This document shows positions 19,006 to 28,237 of a stretch of 64,000 nucleotides of DNA, piece by piece; position 1 is the first letter of the stretch, and every line of letters starts with the position of its first letter. Under the pieces are notes generated by a model, which worked only from the letters and a program-made list of their open reading frames with translations, had not been told where the DNA came from and made no database searches. The DNA lies in assembly GCF_020172085.1 (NCBI RefSeq), contig NZ_JAIVAT010000003.1, positions 1 to 64,000 of the forward strand. Direction: 5' to 3'. The stretch comes from Rossellomorea aquimaris. Lineage in GTDB: Bacteria; Bacillota; Bacilli; Bacillales; Bacillaceae_B. The position numbers were made by a program, and so were the translations under genes.

Positions 19006-19905
19006 GTGAATTCATCCGTTCGATTTCATACGTATTTACGGGGAATTATATTACTTGGCTATGCATTACTGCTGCTTAAACTATTTTTAACCTTCAATCT
19101 TCAGTACTTCATAGCCCCGAAAATGAATGGGTATCTGTATTTTGCATTGGGAGTGTTTCTTTTATTGGGGGCCATTCAGGTCATTCGTGGAACGTCCTCG
19201 AATATGAAGAGTCATTCATGTGATTGTGAAGGACATGAGATGCCAAGAGGGGTCATGAAGTCTTTCATGATCTACACCCTGTTTGTTTTCCCTATCGTTC
19301 TTGGTTTCCTACTGCCTGATAATGTCCTCGACAGTGCTGCAGCGGCGAAAAGAGGGGTAAAGATCGGAAATACGATGTTTTCTACGCCACCAGCGATTGG
19401 AGATCAATCCGAAAATAGCGAGGAGCCAAAGAAAGATTCCAAGCAAGGTTTGCAGCCAACGCTGGATTCATATGAAGACTTCCCGGTTGAGAAAGACTTT
19501 GATAAGCTCAAAGACATTGTCAGGAGTAAAGAGAAAATCATCGTGCGGGATGAACAGTATGTTCAAACGCTCAGTATAGTAGATGAAAAGCTCGATCAGT
19601 ATGTTGGAAAAGAAGTGCAACTGACAGGATTCATTTATAAAGATGAGGGCTTTGAGAAGAACCAGGCGGTCATTTCAAGATATGTTGTATCTTGCTGTGT
19701 AGCGGATGCATCTGTCTACGGTTTATTGGTTCAAGATCAGGACATGGCAGCATTGGAACCAGATACGTGGGTAAATGTAAGTGGAATCATTGATGCCGTG
19801 GATTTCAATGGTCGAACCATGCCGGTCATTACGAATCCGGTGTTTGAAAAAGTCGAACAGCCAGAGAATCCATATGTGGAAGAGTTTTATATCAAAATTG
19901 AATAG
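19006..19905 (+). CDS. TIGR03943-family putative permease subunit (YcgQ-like)
   Basis: 299 residues starting at GTG behind AGGGAGGG. Membrane segments are near the N-terminus (about 10-60) and at about 85-105. A soluble extracellular or cytosolic domain ends with the family motif around RYVVSCCVADASVYG. A small CDCEGHE segment could bind metal. It is probably the partner subunit of the preceding permease. The substrate is unknown; context indicates zinc. Confidence 0.88.
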   Translation: MNSSVRFHTYLRGIILLGYALLLLKLFLTFNLQYFIAPKMNGYLYFALGVFLLLGAIQVIRGTSSNMKSHSCDCEGHEMPRGVMKSFMIYTLFVFPIVLGFLLPDNVLDSAAAAKRGVKIGNTMFSTPPAIGDQSENSEEPKKDSKQGLQPTLDSYEDFPVEKDFDKLKDIVRSKEKIIVRDEQYVQTLSIVDEKLDQYVGKEVQLTGFIYKDEGFEKNQAVISRYVVSCCVADASVYGLLVQDQDMAALEPDTWVNVSGIIDAVDFNGRTMPVITNPVFEKVEQPENPYVEEFYIKIE

Positions 19906-19913
19906 TCGATAAA

Positions 19914-19954
19914 AAACAGGAAGGTCCCCGATGGAATGGGTCCTCCCTGTTTTT
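19914..19954. terminator. Bidirectional terminator
   Basis: AACAGGAAGGTCCC / GGGTCCTCCCTGTT with two mismatches, A-rich before and T-rich after. It serves the permease pair and the convergent PAP2 gene. Confidence 0.75.
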
Positions 19955-19959
19955 GAATT

Positions 19960-20601
19960 TTATTCTTCTAGATAGGCTTGCTTTGATTTCTTCGCACTGA
20001 CCCCATAAAGCTCAAACATCATACCGTAAATGAACACCGTCAAGAAAATCGAGCTGACCATGTCGAGAACGAAATGCTGTTTTACAAAAAGGGTCGACAG
20101 GATGATCAACGATCCCATGATCGGCACAAAGACAGAGTGGAATAGGTGTTTATCCCTAATGTTGAAATTGCCGAGAATGATGGCAAATGTCGTTAAGACA
20201 TGGATGCTTGGAAACGCATTATACGGCTGATCATGACTGTAAATCATCCGGACGAGGTCGACAAATAAGCCGTTTCCCGCAAGTTCCGGGCGGGGGACCG
20301 TGGTCTGAAAATAAAAATAGATCACAAAACAAATCAATTCACCGATGACAATGATGCCAAGTGTTTTGAGGAACGTATGGACGTCTTTAAACCAAAAATA
20401 AAAAAGGTATCCTAAAATAAAGGCGTACCACAAAATATACGGCACAATGAACGCCGGTACGAACGGAATCCATTCGTCGAGTGTTGTAGACAGAATGACC
20501 GCTTCACGGGCATCCGTATTCAATAGTGTGTACAGATAGCCTAATGCCGGCATCACCAGCAGAAATAATAAATAGGGTAAGTCTTTTTTCTTTTCACTCA
20601 T
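19960..20601 (-). CDS. PAP2-superfamily membrane phosphatase
   Basis: 213 residues with five or six membrane segments. PAP2 signature elements are present: AFPSIH (motif 2) and the motif 3 histidine and aspartate in VKQHFVLDMV. Motif 1 is weak, as in inositol-phosphorylceramide-synthase-like members. It likely removes phosphate from a lipid phosphate or polyprenyl pyrophosphate at the outer face. The substrate cannot be read from sequence. It is a single gene facing the zinc genes. Confidence 0.82.
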   Translation of the reverse strand: MSEKKKDLPYLLFLLVMPALGYLYTLLNTDAREAVILSTTLDEWIPFVPAFIVPYILWYAFILGYLFYFWFKDVHTFLKTLGIIVIGELICFVIYFYFQTTVPRPELAGNGLFVDLVRMIYSHDQPYNAFPSIHVLTTFAIILGNFNIRDKHLFHSVFVPIMGSLIILSTLFVKQHFVLDMVSSIFLTVFIYGMMFELYGVSAKKSKQAYLEE

Positions 20602-20747
20602 ACTACACCTCTTTTTACCCGTACTCTATTCTGGATATTGTATGGGATAATCCAGTGTAAAGTTCTCATGTACGTTACTCTTTTCCCTATTATGGAAGGA
20701 GGAAAACGTGAACTTTTTAACAAGTCACCGAATTTCTCCCAGTGAAA

Positions 20748-20787
20748 AAAGACCCTGCCGGTAACGTTGTATCCCGGCGGGGTCTTT
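20748..20787. terminator. Terminator of ytsP
   Basis: AAAGACCCTGCCGG / CCGGCGGGGTCTTT, a 14-bp stem with one mismatch, with A and T runs on the two sides. Confidence 0.85.
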
Positions 20788-20804
20788 CTTAAAAAACATC
20801 TAAA

Positions 20805-21290
20805 TTAAATATGTCTTAACAGCTCGTCCACAAAGATTTCTAAATATTTCTGATCTTCTTCATCAAATCTAGCTTTTTCGGGACTGTCGATATCCAGGAC
20901 GCCGATCAGTTTCCCTTCCTTCACAAGAGGAATGACGATTTCCGACTGTGAGGCAGCGTCACATGCGATATGGCCAGGGAATTGATGGACATCCTCGATT
21001 CGAAGCGTCTTTTGCTCACCTGCAGAAGTACCGCATACTCCTCTTCCTAAAGGAATCCTTACACATGCAGGGAGTCCTTGGAAAGGCCCGAGTACCAGTT
21101 GATTGCTTTCTTCTTCATATAAATAAAATCCAACCCAGTTGATGCGATCCATAAATTGATTCAAAAGGGCGGAAGCATTGCTCAAATTCGCGATTTGATT
21201 TGGCTCACCTTCTAATAAAGCCTTCAATTGTTTTGTAACAAGTCCAAAGCCCTGTTCCTTTGTACCTTGATATTTTTCTGCTTGAAACAC
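20805..21290 (-). CDS. ytsP: Free methionine-(R)-sulfoxide reductase, GAF-domain type (YtsP-like)
   Basis: 161 residues, essentially one GAF domain. The three cysteines expected in fRMsr enzymes are present (ACVRIP, GRGVCGTS and HIACDA), so it should reduce free methionine R-sulfoxide. The start is taken as GTG at 21290 because GGGGGAG lies at the right distance; a TTG at 21305 overlaps that site. Position between dgcP and refZ matches B. subtilis. Confidence 0.88.
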   Translation of the reverse strand: MFQAEKYQGTKEQGFGLVTKQLKALLEGEPNQIANLSNASALLNQFMDRINWVGFYLYEEESNQLVLGPFQGLPACVRIPLGRGVCGTSAGEQKTLRIEDVHQFPGHIACDAASQSEIVIPLVKEGKLIGVLDIDSPEKARFDEEDQKYLEIFVDELLRHI

Positions 21291-21574
21291 TATAAACTCC
21301 CCCAATTCTACAAAATGTGAGTTATTTCATGTCAAAATGTTTCCGCAAAGCCTCCGAGCAACAAATCCTGTCGAGAAATACTTAAAGGAAATCCATGCGA
21401 AAACACGAATTCTTTGTGTAAACAAATGATAATAGAAATATCTATTGAACCATTTTTAGCATATTTCTTCATAACCTTCAATGATTTCGTTTCTTTTTTC
21501 TGATGAAGTTTTTATATATTCACTCTCGCCACTGTTTTTTTCATTCGCCTATTATATTCGAAAGAAGGGGAAAT

Positions 21575-22228
21575 ATGAAAAAACTAGATACCTCCAAGTC
21601 GACGAAAGAGTCCATTTTTAAAGCGGCAGTGTACCTTTTTTATGATCATGGTTTTGATGGGACGTCCGTCAGGGATATTGCGAAGAGGGCGAACGTAAAT
21701 CCAGCAACGATTTCCTATTATTTCAAGGGTAAGCAGGGGATATTGGAAGCGTGCTTCACCCATTTCTTCGAGCCGTATTTACGCTTTCTGCAGGAAGAGG
21801 TGGAAGCGTTGAATTATGTCAGTGCCGATCTCTGCCTGAAACGGGCGGTCTACAAAATACTGAAATTCCAAAGTGAAAATCACCAATTGGCACGTTTCAT
21901 CTGGAGGGAAGTGTCTATCGATTCACAGGTTGTTCGTGAAATCATTTCTTCCTATTTAATGAAAGAAAGGCACTATATGAAACGTCTGTTTGAACAAGGA
22001 ATGAAGGACCATGCATTGAAGAAACAGCCGGTGAGCTTTCTCGTGATCCAGCTTAAGTCGATGCTGACGATGCCGTTTCTTCACAGTCAGCAATTAAGGG
22101 AAGTGTGGCAGATGTTCCCGCAGGAATATTACTTTATCGATCAATATTATAAGAACATTGATCAATGGATTGATCTCCTCCTCGTATCTGAAGCGAAAGA
22201 GGTCATGAAGAAAGAGCTTATCATTTGA
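21575..22228 (+). CDS. refZ: RefZ, TetR-family regulator of chromosome capture and division
   Basis: 217 residues with an N-terminal TetR helix-turn-helix (GTSVRDIAKRANVNPATISYYF, about 30-51). The product is the likely counterpart of B. subtilis RefZ (YttP), which binds sites near the origin and affects FtsZ positioning at sporulation onset. The ATG at 21575 follows AAGAAGGGG; upstream in-frame codons lack a site. The call depends on synteny (ytsP-refZ-hisJ-ezrA) as well as domain. Confidence 0.88.
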   Translation: MKKLDTSKSTKESIFKAAVYLFYDHGFDGTSVRDIAKRANVNPATISYYFKGKQGILEACFTHFFEPYLRFLQEEVEALNYVSADLCLKRAVYKILKFQSENHQLARFIWREVSIDSQVVREIISSYLMKERHYMKRLFEQGMKDHALKKQPVSFLVIQLKSMLTMPFLHSQQLREVWQMFPQEYYFIDQYYKNIDQWIDLLLVSEAKEVMKKELII

Positions 22229-22232
22229 ATGA

Positions 22233-22266
22233 AAAGAACTCTTCTCCGTTTGAAGAAGAGTTCTTT
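22233..22266. terminator. Bidirectional terminator refZ/hisJ
   Basis: AAAGAACTCTTCT / AGAAGAGTTCTTT, a 13-bp perfect stem with an 8-nt loop between convergent genes. Confidence 0.85.
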
Positions 22267-22270
22267 CACT

Positions 22271-23065
22271 TTATAGATCCATATCGGTTCGACCCTGATC
22301 AAGGCCGTTCGCAGTGTGAGCATCAGAACCATAGACCGTTTTGATTCCCAACGCACGGGCTTTTTTCACGATTTCCAGTGGCGGATAGGACTCACCGCAA
22401 TAAGGCTTTACAAATCCTGCCCCATTATAGTCTAGCTCAAGATCTCTATCGGCCACTTCCCGAAGGATGATCGACATTTCATCCGAGAACGAATGGGAAG
22501 CTGGGTATAGCTGCTGAAATTTCTTTACAAGGGTCATGTGCCCGATTCTCTTAGGTTTAAATTCGCCTAAGTCGGCCCGAATGGATTTCAGTACCGTCTC
22601 ATAATAACGTGAATAAATCGCATCAACCGACCCGTAATAACCAATCATCGAATGAAACACGTCTGGGCTGAAATCCAGGCAGTCCCACTTTCCTTCATGC
22701 TGTAAAAAATGGACAGAAAGAATGCTATCATCCATCCGAGCTCCGTAGGTTGCAAGGAATTCCTTTGTTTCATGCTCAAATCCTTCAATATAATCAACCT
22801 CAAGCCCCGAGCGGATGATGATCTTGTCTTTATATTTTTCCTTCAACATGTCCAGTGCATCGAAATAATCCGTAAGGCGGGTCAAATCCATCCCACTGTC
22901 CTGATCAGGCGTCGTATCCGAGAAACCTTCAGGCAGCGGAGCATGCTCCGTAAACGTTATGGCAGTATAACCAAGAGAAATCGACCTCTCAACATACATC
23001 TCAAAAGAATCCGTACTTCCATGCGGACAAAAAGGCGTATGAACATGCCCGTCGACTTTTATCAT
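22271..23065 (-). CDS. hisJ: Histidinol-phosphatase, PHP family
   Basis: 264 residues with PHP metal-binding motifs: DGHVHTPFCPHG at the N-terminus, FTEHAPLP around residue 40, and GSDAHTANG near the C-terminus. It converts L-histidinol phosphate to L-histidinol in histidine synthesis. As in B. subtilis it lies away from other his genes, beside ezrA and refZ. The ATG at 23065 is preceded by AAAAGGAAG. Confidence 0.93.
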   Translation of the reverse strand: MIKVDGHVHTPFCPHGSTDSFEMYVERSISLGYTAITFTEHAPLPEGFSDTTPDQDSGMDLTRLTDYFDALDMLKEKYKDKIIIRSGLEVDYIEGFEHETKEFLATYGARMDDSILSVHFLQHEGKWDCLDFSPDVFHSMIGYYGSVDAIYSRYYETVLKSIRADLGEFKPKRIGHMTLVKKFQQLYPASHSFSDEMSIILREVADRDLELDYNGAGFVKPYCGESYPPLEIVKKARALGIKTVYGSDAHTANGLDQGRTDMDL

Positions 23066-23208
23066 GAGACTTCACTTCCTTTTGCTATAAATTTATTCTG
23101 TTAAAAGGAAAACGAACAGAGACTTAATGAATTTGATAGAAAATAGACTCTCATAATACGTCTATCGATAACTAACTTAGTATTAAAGAAATCATGGATT
23201 CTAATTGA

Positions 23209-23449
23209 GTTGATTGAAGCGGAAGGTGCTCGACTCCTGCGGGAAAATAGAAAAGCGGAAGGGCTTTGCACAGGGGCGACAAGCATAAGACGAGTCTGCC
23301 GGAAAGGCGTTTTTTGCCTTTTTGACAGACTTGACTTATGACCTCGAGCCCCTAAGCCCTGCAGCTGGACATCTTGAAAGCAGGAGGAGGCTCACCGCCA
23401 GCCCCGCGGAAAGCGAGCACCTGCAGCGGAAATCAACCAGCACTTGCTA
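23209..23449 (+). repeat. Family 2 repeat carrying a nested family 1 repeat
   Basis: The outer element runs from GTTGATTGAAGCGGAAGG to GCAGCGGAAATCAACC. Family 1, in reverse orientation, occupies 23251-23369 directly after ACTCCTGCGGGA. The nested copy keeps GACAAGCATAAG and CTTATGACCTCGAG, with inner stem AGTCTG/CAGACT. The copy at 46799-47055 has the same nesting site and relative orientation. The remainder of the hisJ-ezrA gap (23066-23208, 23450-23656) shows no gene. Confidence 0.85.
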
Positions 23450-23656
23450 ATAAAAAGGTGAACATTTGGCATCAAACAAAATAATCATGTCCATTTTCTT
23501 TTGAATTTGCTAAAATTGACGTTTTATCACTGAAAAATTAGAAATTAATAGTCAAAAAATGTCGTTAACATGGTATCATTATAACAATGACAAATTATTA
23601 ATGAAACATTCACATTCATATAGATGTCTACTGAATAGTTGAACAGGGGGCTTAAG

Positions 23657-25351
23657 ATGCAATACGTCATCGCTGGAATAATACTTATCTTAATCGTATT
23701 CCTTATCGGATTTATCTCTAGAAAGAAATATTACGCTGAAATTGATCGCTATGAAGCCTGGAAAATCGATATTATGAACAAACCGGTTTCAGACGAGCTT
23801 TCCAGAGTAAAGCAACTGAATATGACGGGTCAGACAGAAGAATTGTTTGACGGCTGGAGACAGGGATGGGATGAGATTGTTGCTGTGCAGCTTCCTGAGG
23901 TTGAAGAACTACTATTCGATGCAGAAGAGTACACCGATAAATTTCGATTTACTAAAACCAAAGAGGTCCTCGCCAAAATCGATCAGGTTCTGACCGAAAC
24001 CGAAGAGAAGATCGAACAGATCCTGAAAGAACTGAATGAACTGGTCGGCAGTGAAGAAAAGAACCGTGAAGAAATTCAGGCTCTTCAGGAAGAATTCCGA
24101 AACAGCAAGAAGCAGCTCCTCGCGTATCGACATACATACGGTCAAACGGCTAAGCACATAGAAAATCTCCTCGATCAACTTTCTGAACAAATCAATGAAT
24201 TCAATGATCTGACTGAACAGGGGAATTATCTTGATGCACGGGAAATCGTCCTTAGCCTTGCAGAGGAATTAAAAACAGTTTCCTACAAGATGGAGACAGT
24301 GCCGAAACTGATCACCGACTGTGAAAATGTCCTACCTTCCGAACTGTCCGAGCTTGAGGCTGGATATATTGAAATGAAAGATCAGGGCTATATCCTTGAC
24401 CATATTGAAGTGGACAAAGAAGTGGCATCCTTAAATGAAACGCTGCAACAATTCAACAAGAATCTTGAAGAGCTTCAGGTAGAAGAAGTAGAAGCGGGCA
24501 TACAGGAAATCAAAGTCAAGGTCGAGAACCTCTATGATTTACTGGAGAAAGAAGTTCATGCCAAGCATTTTGTAGAGCAATATAGAGACCAAACGACTGA
24601 AGGGCTGATCAAGGCCAAAGAAGATAATGATGACATTCAATCGGAAGTAAGTATTGTGAAACAAGGGTATCATCTTCATGATACAGACCTTAGTACGCCG
24701 AATGAGATCGATAAGAAAATCATCCAGCTTTCTAAGCGTCATGAAATGCTGATGCAAAAAGAAGAAACGAATGCTACCGCGTTTTCGAATCTGAGTGATG
24801 AGCTGAAGGAAATCAGAAATGGACTCGAAGAGCTGAATCAGCAGCAGAGTGAATTCTCCGGCTATCTGCAGAATCTCCGGAAAGATGAATTGGCCACTAG
24901 GGAGAAAATCCAGGAACTCAAGAAGAAGGTTGCGGAAGCAAGCCGCATGCTCTCAAAGAGCAATGTACCTGGATTACCGGCTGATTACAAAGATCTTCTG
25001 GATGAGGTACACCGAAAGATCGAACAGGTGAATGCGAGCCTGACGGAAAAGCCTTTAAATATGAAGTTCGTACAGGAAACATTACTAGGGGCCGAAGATA
25101 CCGTCGATCATTTCTATACGAAAACAGGAGACCTGATCGAGAATGTCCTCCTATCGGAGAAAATCATTCAATACGGCAATCGCTACCGCAGCAAATACAG
25201 CTCCGTACGTGAAGGGCTTCAGACGGCTGAAGAAGCATTCCGTCAATATGATTATCGAAAAGCACTGGAAGAAGCGGCCACAACCATTGAGAAAGTGGAG
25301 CCGGGCGCTTTGAAGAAGATCGAGAAAATGATGGATCTTGAGAGTGAATGA
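23657..25351 (+). CDS. ezrA: Septation ring formation regulator EzrA
   Basis: 564 residues. A single N-terminal membrane segment (about 2-20, YVIAGIILILIVFLIGF) is followed by a long helical region with extensive coiled-coil character, rich in Glu and Lys, to the C-terminus. EzrA binds FtsZ and limits Z-ring formation to midcell. The ATG at 23657 follows AGGGGG and gives the usual family length. It is followed by a strong terminator shared with braB. Confidence 0.96.
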   Translation: MQYVIAGIILILIVFLIGFISRKKYYAEIDRYEAWKIDIMNKPVSDELSRVKQLNMTGQTEELFDGWRQGWDEIVAVQLPEVEELLFDAEEYTDKFRFTKTKEVLAKIDQVLTETEEKIEQILKELNELVGSEEKNREEIQALQEEFRNSKKQLLAYRHTYGQTAKHIENLLDQLSEQINEFNDLTEQGNYLDAREIVLSLAEELKTVSYKMETVPKLITDCENVLPSELSELEAGYIEMKDQGYILDHIEVDKEVASLNETLQQFNKNLEELQVEEVEAGIQEIKVKVENLYDLLEKEVHAKHFVEQYRDQTTEGLIKAKEDNDDIQSEVSIVKQGYHLHDTDLSTPNEIDKKIIQLSKRHEMLMQKEETNATAFSNLSDELKEIRNGLEELNQQQSEFSGYLQNLRKDELATREKIQELKKKVAEASRMLSKSNVPGLPADYKDLLDEVHRKIEQVNASLTEKPLNMKFVQETLLGAEDTVDHFYTKTGDLIENVLLSEKIIQYGNRYRSKYSSVREGLQTAEEAFRQYDYRKALEEAATTIEKVEPGALKKIEKMMDLESE

Positions 25352-25360
25352 TAAATAAAA

Positions 25361-25398
25361 GGACTGATGTAGTTTTATCTACATCAGTCCTTTTTTTT
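25361..25398. terminator. Bidirectional terminator ezrA/braB
   Basis: GGACTGATGTAG / CTACATCAGTCC, a 12-bp perfect stem with a 6-nt loop and T8 after it. Confidence 0.9.
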
Positions 25399-25414
25399 CG
25401 TGAAGTGACGGAAA

Positions 25415-26755
25415 TCAGCTTGCTTCGATTGTCCGTTTCGTTTGTCCTGCAAGTGCGGCAATGATGAATCCGATGATGGCCCCGATCATGGCCGGAACGA
25501 TCCAACCGATTCCTTGTGTATAGAATGGCAGGAATTCTAGTGATTGACTGACAGCTGTCACATCGACGCCAGCCGTTTTGATGCCATCGATCAAACTGAT
25601 CAGTCCAGTTGGGATCAATGCACCCACATAAACGAGGGAGTAGCCGTTAAATCCATTGTGCATGAACGATAGAAGAATCAAGACGATGGCCAATGGATAA
25701 ATGAAGATCAACACAGGTAAAGATACCGCAATCAACTGAGTCAATCCGATGTTGGCAATGATCATACTGAATACAGAGATGATGATGACCAGTTTCGGAT
25801 AAGATACTGGAAGGATCTTCGCGAAATACTGTGAACATGCAGAAACAAGTCCGACGGATGTCGTAATGCATGCAAACGTAATCGCCAGTCCAAGGATGAT
25901 CGTACCCATCGATCCGAATAAATGGCTTGCTGCAGCGGAAAGAATCGCTCCACCGTTGGCTTGGGCACCGATGGAATCTGTGCTGCTTGCACCGATATAG
26001 CTTAAGGATAAATAAACAAGAGCAAGTCCGGCAGCCGCGATGAATCCAGCGATGATCGTGATGCGAGTCAAGCTGGATTTACTTGTGATGCCGCGGTCTT
26101 TAATGGAGTTGATGACCACAATCCCGAACACAAGGGCTGCGATCGTATCCATCGTAAGGTATCCATCAATGAATCCTTTGAATAATGGCCCATCCTGATA
26201 CGCTTCGTGAGGTGCACCGAAATCCCCCATCGGACTAATGATACTTTTAACCACCAAGATGGTCAGGATCACAATCAGGGATGGTGTCAGGATCTTCCCG
26301 ATTCGGTCCACGAGCTTAGATGGATTCATCGCAAGCCATGCCGTCAATCCAAAGAAGATGATCGTGTAAATCAGTAAAGGAGCGCCGTATTTCGCTGTCT
26401 CTTCTGGTAAGAAGGGAATAACCCCGATTTCATAGGCCACAGTACCCGTACGTGGTATTCCGAAGAACGGCCCAATTGCCAAATACATAACAATGGTAAA
26501 AATAAGTCCGAAAAGCGGATGTACCCGGTTGGCAAGGGTTTGGAGGTCACCTCCGGATTTCGCAATGGCGATGACGCCAAGTAAAGGAAGGCCTACTCCC
26601 GTTATAAGAAAGCCAAGGATCCCCGTCCATACATGTTCTCCTGCCTGCTGTCCCAGAAATGGTGGGAAAATCATATTCCCTGCGCCTAGGAATAGAGCGA
26701 AGAGCATTAATCCGATCGTTAAGATCTGGCTAAATGATAGCGCTTTCTCGTTCAT
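25415..26755 (-). CDS. braB: Branched-chain amino acid transport protein (LIVCS family, BraB/BrnQ)
   Basis: 446 residues with about 12 membrane segments. The N-terminal ALFLGAGNMIFPPFLGQQAG is the hallmark of sodium-coupled branched-chain amino acid carriers. It imports leucine, isoleucine and valine. The ATG at 26755 follows GGAGGGG; the upstream frame extension is not needed. Position between ezrA and nifZ matches B. subtilis braB. Confidence 0.95.
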   Translation of the reverse strand: MNEKALSFSQILTIGLMLFALFLGAGNMIFPPFLGQQAGEHVWTGILGFLITGVGLPLLGVIAIAKSGGDLQTLANRVHPLFGLIFTIVMYLAIGPFFGIPRTGTVAYEIGVIPFLPEETAKYGAPLLIYTIIFFGLTAWLAMNPSKLVDRIGKILTPSLIVILTILVVKSIISPMGDFGAPHEAYQDGPLFKGFIDGYLTMDTIAALVFGIVVINSIKDRGITSKSSLTRITIIAGFIAAAGLALVYLSLSYIGASSTDSIGAQANGGAILSAAASHLFGSMGTIILGLAITFACITTSVGLVSACSQYFAKILPVSYPKLVIIISVFSMIIANIGLTQLIAVSLPVLIFIYPLAIVLILLSFMHNGFNGYSLVYVGALIPTGLISLIDGIKTAGVDVTAVSQSLEFLPFYTQGIGWIVPAMIGAIIGFIIAALAGQTKRTIEAS

Positions 26756-27085
26756 ATATACCCCTCCGTTTGTAATCGTTATCATAAGCAAAAGATATCG
26801 TATCATAAGTGTGTAGAAAAATGTCGAAATACTAAATAGTCTTGCAATTTAGTATATTTAAATAACTTCTGCTCTTATTTCCTTTTAGATTCTCGCAAAA
26901 ATTCTGTCACTTTTCAATAATAATTTTTGGAAAATGAAAAATAATTTATTGTGAACCATTTGTTGGATTCTGTTTCTACTATAATTTATCCCCCAGCCGA
27001 AATGAATTTCATTTGGGATAGGGATGATTTATGGTAAGATTAGTGATTGAGTAAAGTCAGTGTCATGTAGAAGAAGGTGTATACG
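26756..27085. other. AT-rich braB/nifZ divergent intergenic region with a weak CodY-like site
   Basis: AATTTTTGGAAAATG at 26922-26936 matches the CodY consensus AATTTTCWGAAAATT at 12 of 15 positions, about 170 bp before braB. CodY control of branched-chain amino acid carriers is known in Bacillus, but in AT-rich DNA such a match can arise by chance. No gene was seen. Confidence 0.3.
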
Positions 27086-28237
27086 TTGATTTATTTTGAT
27101 AATAGTGCGACAACCAAACCATATAAGGAAGTCCTGGACACGTTCCTAAAGGTAAACGAAAGCTATTATGCCAACCCATCTTCCATCCATTCATTCGGTG
27201 GCCGGGTGGAAAAGTTAATTCAACAATCAAGGGAGCAGGTCGCTTCTCTATTAGGTATAAAGGGAAAAGAAGTATTTTTCACCTCTGGAGGAACAGAATC
27301 AAATAATCTTGCAATAAAAGGAACGGCTCTCCAATACGGTCACAGAGGGAAACATATCATTACGACCAATATCGAGCATCCTTCCGTCATCAACGCGTTT
27401 AAGCAATTGGAAGCATTCGGGTATAGCGCGACGTATCTGGATGTGGATGACCAAGGCAAGGTCCGTCCCTCCGACGTGGAAAAAGCAATACAGGAAGATA
27501 CGATCCTCGTTTCGGTCATGCAGGTCAATAATGAAATCGGAAGCGTTCAGCCCATCAGGGAAATTGCGAACATCCTTAAACAACATCCAAGGGTCCTTTT
27601 TCATGTCGATGCTGTTCAGGCATGTGGGAAAGTCCCTCTTATTCTCGACGAAAAGCTTATCGATTTATGCAGCATTTCCGCTCATAAAATCCATGGTATC
27701 AAAGGGACCGGTATGCTATTTGTAAGGGAAGGGCTTGAGCTCTCGCCAATCCTTTCTGGTGGGGAGCAGGAAGGAAACCTTCGCAGCGGTACGGAAAACA
27801 CAGGTGGGATCGTATCCTTTGCAAAGGCACTCAGGATGCATACAGAAGAAAGTAAACAGAAGTTGGTTATAATGGAAGAAAACCAACAATTTCTTAGGAG
27901 AGAATTGGAGAAAATCGAGGGTGTGACGATTCATACACCAATAAATGATCATGCTCCACACATCTTGAATTTTTCAGTTCGGGATTTTAAAGGCGAAGTG
28001 TTGATCCATGCCCTGGATCGTCATGGGGTGTATGTCTCGACAACAAGTGCCTGCTCATCAAAGCAAAGTAAACCGAGTCAGACGCTTTTATCCATGGGAG
28101 TACCGGACAGCCTTGCAAGCAATTCCATCCGGATCAGCCTGTCGTTCCATAATACAATAGAAGAATGCAGAGAATTTATTATATTACTCAAAAATGAAAT
28201 AGATTTATTACAACACACAATGAGGAGATCAAGATGA
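27086..28237 (+). CDS. nifZ: Cysteine desulfurase (NifZ/IscS type) partnered with ThiI
   Basis: 383 residues, PLP-dependent class V aminotransferase fold. The PLP lysine is in SISAHKIHGIKG and the catalytic cysteine in TSACSSK (about 321). It removes sulfur from cysteine as a persulfide. The start is probably TTG at 27086, giving MIYFDNSATTKPY as in close homologues, with AGAAGG eight bases upstream; GTG 27077 lies within that site. Its stop overlaps the thiI start (ATGA), and in B. subtilis this enzyme feeds ThiI for 4-thiouridine in tRNA. Confidence 0.95.
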   Translation: MIYFDNSATTKPYKEVLDTFLKVNESYYANPSSIHSFGGRVEKLIQQSREQVASLLGIKGKEVFFTSGGTESNNLAIKGTALQYGHRGKHIITTNIEHPSVINAFKQLEAFGYSATYLDVDDQGKVRPSDVEKAIQEDTILVSVMQVNNEIGSVQPIREIANILKQHPRVLFHVDAVQACGKVPLILDEKLIDLCSISAHKIHGIKGTGMLFVREGLELSPILSGGEQEGNLRSGTENTGGIVSFAKALRMHTEESKQKLVIMEENQQFLRRELEKIEGVTIHTPINDHAPHILNFSVRDFKGEVLIHALDRHGVYVSTTSACSSKQSKPSQTLLSMGVPDSLASNSIRISLSFHNTIEECREFIILLKNEIDLLQHTMRRSR

